Shown piece after piece: positions 27,901 through 32,462 of a stretch of DNA of 32,462 nucleotides; the stretch's first letter is position 1; each line of letters opens with the position of its first letter. The notes beneath the pieces were generated by a model, which was not told the origin of the DNA, did no database searches, and worked only from the letters and a program-made list of their open reading frames with translations. Location of the stretch: contig JADHZB010000347.1 in NCBI GenBank assembly GCA_015657535.1, positions 12,501 to 44,962 of the forward strand, written 5' to 3'. Both the position numbers and the translations under genes were made by a program. Origin of the DNA: Nephromyces sp. MM_2019 (Eukaryota > Apicomplexa > Aconoidasida > Nephromycida).

Positions 27901-28597
27901 GGATGATTTATTTTCTCCTTCAGGCCCGGAAGGTAGCAGCGAGGAATCAAGTGAGGATTCAAATAAACGTCAACGTAGAGATATGTTTAGTATATTCGAT
28001 ACGTTCAACACAGAGGAATTGTTTGGTTTTGATTTTACTGATCAATCTGGAATCCGTAATTACACAAGTGAAGCGATTCAAACAGTGGCTTCAATGTTTG
28101 GTTATAACGTATCCGAAATGTTTAATTCTTCCAGGTATCCATTTGGTACGACAGGTCAAGTAATTGATAATACTTTTGACATGTTTGGAAATTTTTCCAA
28201 AAATAATTTTGACAAGATTCAAGATGAATACAACAACGTGAGAAACTATTTTGGGTCTAATGGTGATGAAGAGAAGGGCTTTCCATTTAGTTGGATAGGA
28301 AATGTTTTTGGATTCGATAACTCAAAAGAATCTAATTCAGAAGATGACTCTAATTCAGTAGATACTTCCAACCTCTCAGTATTAGGTTTTGCTCATGATT
28401 TTTTTCCCAGTCAACCAGCAACTGAATCAATTTTAAACGTGGCCTTTGAAAATGTGCAAGATTTGGCTAAATCAGATTTATTGTTCGATTTACTTGGTGG
28501 AACTGTTGATACCAAAATAAAATCATCCAGTGAAAGTAAGCTCTCAAATTTTGTTGAAGATCCTTTCAATATGGGCAGATTTTTAGTTTCGGCATGA
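24995..28597 (+). CDS. Secreted acidic protein with Cys-rich and Q/D-rich tandem repeats, 1200 aa, unknown function
   Basis: The start is ATG at 24995 (a second ATG follows at once); an open frame begins further upstream only at a non-ATG codon. Residues 1-21 (MMTKFCIGFFIILAALTSSY) form a signal peptide. Then: a unique domain (22-164), twelve 7-residue repeats CELDCST/CEPDCST (165-248), a short Cys-rich tail, an acidic repeat block (379-507) of DNQQDSDQQ units, and a long acidic, Phe/Asn-rich region (508-1200) with at least 18 N-x-S/T sequons and no visible cysteine. KRQRR at 991-995 is a likely proprotein-processing site. No transmembrane segment or GPI signal is evident, so it is probably secreted. 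I do not recognise the family. Low-complexity secreted proteins of this style are common in apicomplexans. One exon, unlike the genes on the left. Confidence 0.88.
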   Translation: MMTKFCIGFFIILAALTSSYGEKTSRSYRIEIIEGNLYYIQECSLDNNRISLSNPDMLQIYACKGLLVYYSNDYNIDFSNLSEFNDHDKTMAQLFFNYISDIYKYKSIENPTPEEHEDFWTSISNYQYYVDNYLKVYHSQTINREGDRLKSLLPGFGSKLIDIPCELDCSTCELDCSTYELDCSTCELDCSTCELDCSTCELDCSTCEPDCSTCEPDCSTCEPDCSTCEPDCSTCEPDCPTCEPDCSECNFDSSKYCQSKCQEYNCPKGTNELLTDEAVRDLCLEMQGLPTDDVEYFIIPSSDSMNKFNDIIIDLQSLVTNQFKHSTYDWVLKISKGVTELGIQFSEEKINPKHPTLANQYTNMRTETKLRRLEEAEPDKQQDSDQQNTDPDNQQDSDQQNTDPDNQQDSDQQDAGPDNQQDSDQQDSDQQDSDQQDSDQQDSDQQDSDQQYTNPDNQQDSDQQDTNPDNQQDSDQQDTDPDNQQDSDQQDTDPDNQQDSDQQDTDPNDGEERENNDSENEVKEQDNTETGEDENISAIEKLFKFIFGFPNKGTMLDFFAMFNPNATSSDENNFASPAFLEKLQTFVDNAIGDIIQQDDDPNKGYDNIVEKFFGNTKDFIQDPRTAMKEGFEKMAEKFNIFSDDNSTEHSNMFDWMDSTTKNLRDMLKDEDGFNFGHQALENVMNATMEDFKSFSKIFFGNQFFNFTDEDVSESPIKALFARFDNFINVFSEWNFVNVFGNNNEENEEGMENEPENEDEVSVEEFMVSIENYIQGVFISFTDLTSQFFNNTMNQIKDSTDMGFNTTKVDEIFEEVFTNFHNFTSDFFNSTYKERATNLKENFQSFTSDPWNHTQQFIDQTFDAFMEGTNSSFITNFEEVFKNSSMGKFLNTTLGPFFTEAKVFFKDADNKFTQSFKNLFGSPDEEENYNPFSGVKNYARNITSKIGHSFESFFEYTSNFDHDFGIFNVMDDLFSPSGPEGSSEESSEDSNKRQRRDMFSIFDTFNTEELFGFDFTDQSGIRNYTSEAIQTVASMFGYNVSEMFNSSRYPFGTTGQVIDNTFDMFGNFSKNNFDKIQDEYNNVRNYFGSNGDEEKGFPFSWIGNVFGFDNSKESNSEDDSNSVDTSNLSVLGFAHDFFPSQPATESILNVAFENVQDLAKSDLLFDLLGGTVDTKIKSSSESKLSNFVEDPFNMGRFLVSA
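25487..25738 (+). repeat. 21-bp coding tandem repeat, 12 copies (CELDCST / CEPDCST)
   Basis: Units start every 21 bp from 25487. The first six carry GAGTTAGAT (Leu form, third copy with Tyr for the first Cys) and the last six GAGCCAGAT (Pro form). Near-identity at synonymous sites indicates recent expansion or homogenisation. Confidence 0.97.
26129..26515 (+). repeat. 39-bp and nested 15-bp coding repeats (DNQQDSDQQ-x-T-x-P)
   Basis: Eight 13-residue units of DNQQDSDQQ plus a variable four-residue tail. The fourth unit contains a pure DSDQQ expansion of six 15-bp copies at 26258-26347. The reverse strand gives a long Leu/Ile/Val frame that is a shadow of this repeat. Confidence 0.97.
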
Positions 28598-30151
28598 TTT
28601 TTAAATCATCCTAGCAATATCGTGAGACTACCCAAAAAGCGCACAAAAGATCACGAGATTTTAATATATATATTGTTAACATCTACTATTTAACGTGTTT
28701 GCAACGTTACTTTTTATTACTCACTATCATTGTAGTCTTGTTTATTAGCAGTAATTTAAGACATTGCCTATACTTGATATATAAATACATACATAATAAT
28801 AGCTTAAGCATTTTTATGTAAATGAATTGAAGAATTTAATTTTTGTTGTACATTAAACTTTCCTATGACACAAGTTAAAACTCGATCAGAATTGAGCGTC
28901 GCAGAACTCTCGATGTCAGGGATCGAGAATCTTTCGAATGGTATTGTAATCTACAAATTTAGGAAATAATCTTCAATCATTTGAATTTTTTATATACGTT
29001 CTACAATACCTGGTAACTAGAAATCATTGTCTGAATATCCTAGTTTACAAATTGGACTGATTGGTTATTTCACATATCTTCTATGATTTAATAGAATATA
29101 AATTTTTATATCAAATTTCAACTATTTCAATAGATCAAATATTCAACAAAACAAAACAACTTGGTAAAAAGTAGGAACACATAAATATCTACATCAGCTG
29201 GTATTAACACAATTACTTAAATAAATCCAGTTTTATTAATATTTTGCGATGTGAAATTTAATGCACAAATTGAATGTTTTTTTTTGAAGAGGAGACCTCA
29301 CATAAGCAAAGTTAACATTTTTATAAAATAACAATTTTAATGTAAATTTAAACAAGGTTCATGCATAGACAGTCGTCCGTTTTTCACGTTTTTATTATAT
29401 TCTATATTTACTTTGCTTCTTTTTTTGTCTATTAATTTACTTTTTAGTCTTTACAATATGCATTTTATTTAATGCGTTTTTAGAATAAATCTCAAATTAT
29501 ATCGTAAAGATATATGATTTATTGAACATAACTTTTTCAAATTTTTATTGAAATATCCAACTAGTTTTTATCTGTTAGTATTTACCAAAGTAGATACATC
29601 TGTTACATTGTACAAAAACATTTTCAACATTTGAATTACACGAGTTTTCTTGCCAGAGAAAGCCTGTTTGTTTAAACTCACTAACTTATTTAAAACTAAA
29701 ACCTTCCGAAAATTAACATTTAATTGTTTTTAATTCAGGTTTTGTTTGCTGGGGTTGTATATATATTTCGAAAATATAGTTTTTAAAATCTAAATTTTTT
29801 TTAATTGATTATGATTTAAAGATTATCAAAAATTCTCTAGAATTATAAGTCGTTTGTATATTGTGAAAATGAGATCATTATAGAATTTGGTATGATGAAA
29901 TTTTTAGACTAGTGTAAGATATATGAGATTGTTTCATTATAAAGTAGCAAAGCTGTGCAGATGTCATCCGATAATAAAAAAGAGTCATATCTCATTAAGA
30001 TCTATTTTTACACAATCTTCATATATAGCAATTGACAACTTTCTATAATCTATAAAGAATATCACATTGCAGTCTTGGGTTTCAGAATTTATTTCACTTC
30101 AACCTTAGAAAGTTACTTTGATAGAAATAATACCAAGTAAAAATTTGATTA
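28598..30151. other. Intergenic region with one hairpin pair
   Basis: About 1.5 kb between convergent genes. No protein gene is seen. The only structured piece is the hairpin pair at 28881-28928, listed separately. The rest is AT-rich without pattern. Confidence 0.65.
28881..28928. other. Two adjacent hairpins in a GC-richer islet
   Basis: CTCGAT/ATTGAG (one G-T pair, 4-nt loop) at 28881-28896, then a perfect TCTCGAT/ATCGAGA stem with a 7-nt loop at 28908-28928. The segment is clearly richer in G and C than its surroundings. It could be part of a 3' UTR or a small RNA; no known RNA family is recognised. Confidence 0.35.
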
Positions 30152-31114
30152 TCAAGATTGCCCAACTTTTAAGCTATTTCTTTTCTTATTTATACAGTAG
30201 GGATTATAGGGATTTATTGGTAGAGGTCGATCAATTCTTTTTCCCCCACATGAATTGGTGCCTGAATACTTATTATCTCTGGGGGCGCTATCACTAGAAT
30301 TTATTTCCTTTTTTTTCTTGTGTAATAGTGAATGTGACTCAGTATAAATTTTCTTGGCATGCTGCCTGGTATTTCCATCAGGTAAATTTTCGTAAGATTT
30401 TGGAAAGGCAATTCTATGGAGAGGAATCCTACTTAGTGGAGGCTTTTCTTGATTCTGTATCATCCAATGAAAGAGTTTTGTTTGCCTATCAAAACGTGGA
30501 ATATTATCAAGACGATCTTCAACAATAAATTCATACTTAATTGATTGGGCATCATCCAATAATATTGGTTCTTCATAACTGTCACTTTCATCAACAATTG
30601 TTTCTTCACTTTCTTCGGATTCAATTACGATTTTCTCTTCTATGAATGGTTCCATTGGATCTGTTCCACGTGACTTAACTTTAGGTTGAACTTGTATAGC
30701 CATGGAATATGTTTTGACCTTTGGTTTTTCAATAACTGGAGCTTTTTCTATAACTTCCTCTGGCTTCTCAAGATTACGACTGTTAGCATTAGCTGCTCTC
30801 ATACAACCACATATAGCTCTAAGTGTTAATTCATCAATATCATTACTCTCAGGTGGGCATTTCTTAGCACATTGATCATAGCATTCGATAAACCCATATA
30901 AGATTTCAAAATTCTTGGAACTTTGTTTACAAATTTTACCATCATGTTTGTTTAAGAACATTAATGAAGGTTCGAGACGCTTGCAAACCCTAGTATTGCA
31001 CTGGGAGTGTGGTCTATAGTAATTAGAAAAATAATTGGATTTATTGGTAGGCCAAGTCATGTTATTATTTGATTTGAAATGAGGGTAAAGTGATCGATCG
31101 TAATAATCTACCAT
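30152..31114 (-). CDS. Orphan protein with an eight-cysteine block, 320 aa
   Basis: One open exon with ATG at 31114 and TGA stop; I do not recognise the family. There is no signal peptide or membrane segment (start MVDYYDRSLYPHF). Residues 39-104 hold eight cysteines in the spacing C-x4-C-x17-C-x15-C-x3-C-x3-C-x15-C-x-C, which suggests a compact domain held by disulfides or metal. Then come a very acidic stretch (about 168-200, ESEESEET), a mixed region with DRLDNIPRFDRQTKLFHW, and a basic tail with two more cysteines. Codon use and composition look like a real gene, and this frame is far longer than chance frames nearby. It is convergent with the upstream secreted-protein gene. A cytosolic or cytoskeletal role is possible but unproven. 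Confidence 0.8.
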   Translation of the reverse strand: MVDYYDRSLYPHFKSNNNMTWPTNKSNYFSNYYRPHSQCNTRVCKRLEPSLMFLNKHDGKICKQSSKNFEILYGFIECYDQCAKKCPPESNDIDELTLRAICGCMRAANANSRNLEKPEEVIEKAPVIEKPKVKTYSMAIQVQPKVKSRGTDPMEPFIEEKIVIESEESEETIVDESDSYEEPILLDDAQSIKYEFIVEDRLDNIPRFDRQTKLFHWMIQNQEKPPLSRIPLHRIAFPKSYENLPDGNTRQHAKKIYTESHSLLHKKKKEINSSDSAPRDNKYSGTNSCGGKRIDRPLPINPYNPYCINKKRNSLKVGQS

Positions 31115-32462
31115 TTTTATTTTTAAAAAAATGAATAATTTTTTCTGAATGTTGAGTTAATTATGTTGCCAAGTCATTATAAACTTCTCAAATACATGGG
31201 AATATAACCTATGCCGTGAAAAAAAAACAAAGTCCTTCACTTGGGTATTGGTTAAGATATATTTCATGGATAAAAATTATCGAGTATTATTGTAGATCAA
31301 CTTAATTAATCTCTAGAGATTATATTATATTTTACATGACTTTGGCATAAAATATGTTTTAAGAGAATGTAAAACATGAAACTGGTAATTGGTCACTAAA
31401 ATGGTAGAAAATTGATATGTCGTAACTAAATTCATATTTGTATTTGTAACTATATCTCGAACAAATTTATCATTAAATTTGCAAGCCATAACTGGATTAT
31501 AGGAGATTCCTAAATCACATAATAACTTAGTTTGAGTTTAAATTTAAACCAATTTTCAATGCGTATTAGCAAGTTGTGCTATAATATAACTTGAATTAAA
31601 AATTGTAATTTCCAAAGAAGTCCTAAATTTAATTATTAATTTAACTAACTATACTCTCAATTAGCTATTTCTTTTTTACATTGAGTTGCTAATATTGGAA
31701 ATAAATTATCATATACAAGGTTTTTCACGATAATTATATAACCCAACCTATAATAATAATTAGTTTGGATATTTGTTTATCAATCTTAGTCAACTTTTTC
31801 TATAATTTGAATTACTTTAGTATATATAATATCTTTTAATTTCAAGAGTAAAAAAGTGTGTAATTTTAAGCACCTTTATGTTTGTGATTTTAAAAACAAA
31901 CGTTTGTGTGACTTTTAATATTTTACATATGCGATCTATGCCTATTATATTTGCTACTATTTCTAGTTTAAATGTGAGGTTTATAGTAGAAAATGTGTAA
32001 TTTGTGGCATGTGTTGGTAGTTAAATTTGATTCGTAGTTTAAATGTGATTTTTTGAACTCACTTGAGAACTGCTTTGTTTTATATCTTTGTAGCTAATCT
32101 CTAGTACATAATTTGTGTAAATAGTTCCTAGTATATTTACAAGAATATAATTCTTATGGTATGCTTGTGTGTGAGTTGTGGATAATTTATGTGAAATTTC
32201 TAGTTCACTTGTTCGATTTCTTCTACTTGAAATTATTTTGCAACTTATAGTATACGCTTGTAAGTTATTTTTTAATATTATTAGTTTTATAATGCAATTT
32301 CCCTGTTTTCTAATAAACATGTGTGTCTTAATAAAAGCTATATATTTTCGTTTCTTACTTGATGTGAACTTATAGTGTATGTATTCTACATATACACATA
32401 TAAGCACGTGTATATATATATATATGTATTTCTATATTTTTGAATCTTAGAATCTATACACA
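31115..32462. other. Right-edge region, no firm gene
   Basis: AT-rich, with T/G bias on the + strand towards the edge and a (TA)n tract at about 32411-32424. Only the weak exon candidate described next is worth naming. Confidence 0.6.
32086..32260 (-). CDS. Possible exon of a minus-strand gene entering from the right (weak)
   Basis: The minus strand is open from beyond 32260 to below 32086 with protein-like text, RTSELEISHKLSTTHTQAYH and NILGTIYTNYVLEISYKDIK, followed by QSSSQ. A strict GTGAGT donor lies around 32060. No family is recognised, the acceptor is undefined and there is no neighbouring exon to test phase against. Boundaries are approximate. Confidence 0.2.

Noticed and set aside
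30328..30528. Plus-strand frame of 66 codons
   Set aside because: Lies antisense within the 320-residue minus-strand gene, which has far better coding character.

Overview
This is an AT-rich eukaryotic window with spliced genes, long introns, the standard genetic code (TAA, TAG and TGA all act as stops) and heavy TG/CA and TA microsatellite content on the left. The gene set is a giant secreted protein with GCC2/GCC3-type cysteine repeats, a PKA catalytic subunit, a 5'-nucleotidase-family metallophosphoesterase and a low-complexity secreted protein. Together with the base composition this fits a protist, most likely an apicomplexan or close alveolate. That placement is inferred from gene content, and no marker in the window proves it.

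Layout. 1-11736, minus strand: one large multi-exon gene that starts with a signal peptide at 11736 and runs off the left edge. I rebuilt 15 consecutive exons (10831 down to 1), and every junction agrees in reading phase. They encode Ig/filamin-like beta domains, then repeated beta domains with an NW/PQ plus acidic-turn motif, then a run of GCC2/GCC3-type repeats. Introns are 272-1027 bp and filled with TG/CA/TA microsatellites and minisatellites. The region between the signal-peptide exon and 10831 is only partly solved. 11737-15806: about 4 kb with no supported gene. 15807-20090, plus strand: an eight-exon gene for a 630-residue cytosolic-type 5'-nucleotidase-family protein, again phase-consistent throughout. 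20091-21756: no gene. 21757-23073, plus: a single-exon PKA catalytic-type kinase with a 120-residue N-terminal extension. 23074-24994: no gene. 24995-28597, plus: a single-exon 1200-residue secreted protein with two tandem-repeat blocks, many N-glycosylation sequons and an RQRR processing site. 28598-30151: no gene, but one GC-richer hairpin pair. 30152-31114, minus: a 320-residue orphan protein with a conserved-looking eight-cysteine block. 31115-32462: no firm gene, with one weak exon candidate near the right edge.

The genes do not form an operon or an obvious pathway. Two neighbours encode secreted, extracellular-type proteins, and two encode ordinary signalling or nucleotide-metabolism enzymes. 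The most unusual material is the 1200-residue secreted protein, the orphan eight-cysteine protein, and the oppositely oriented TG and CA arrays that flank several exons of the left gene.
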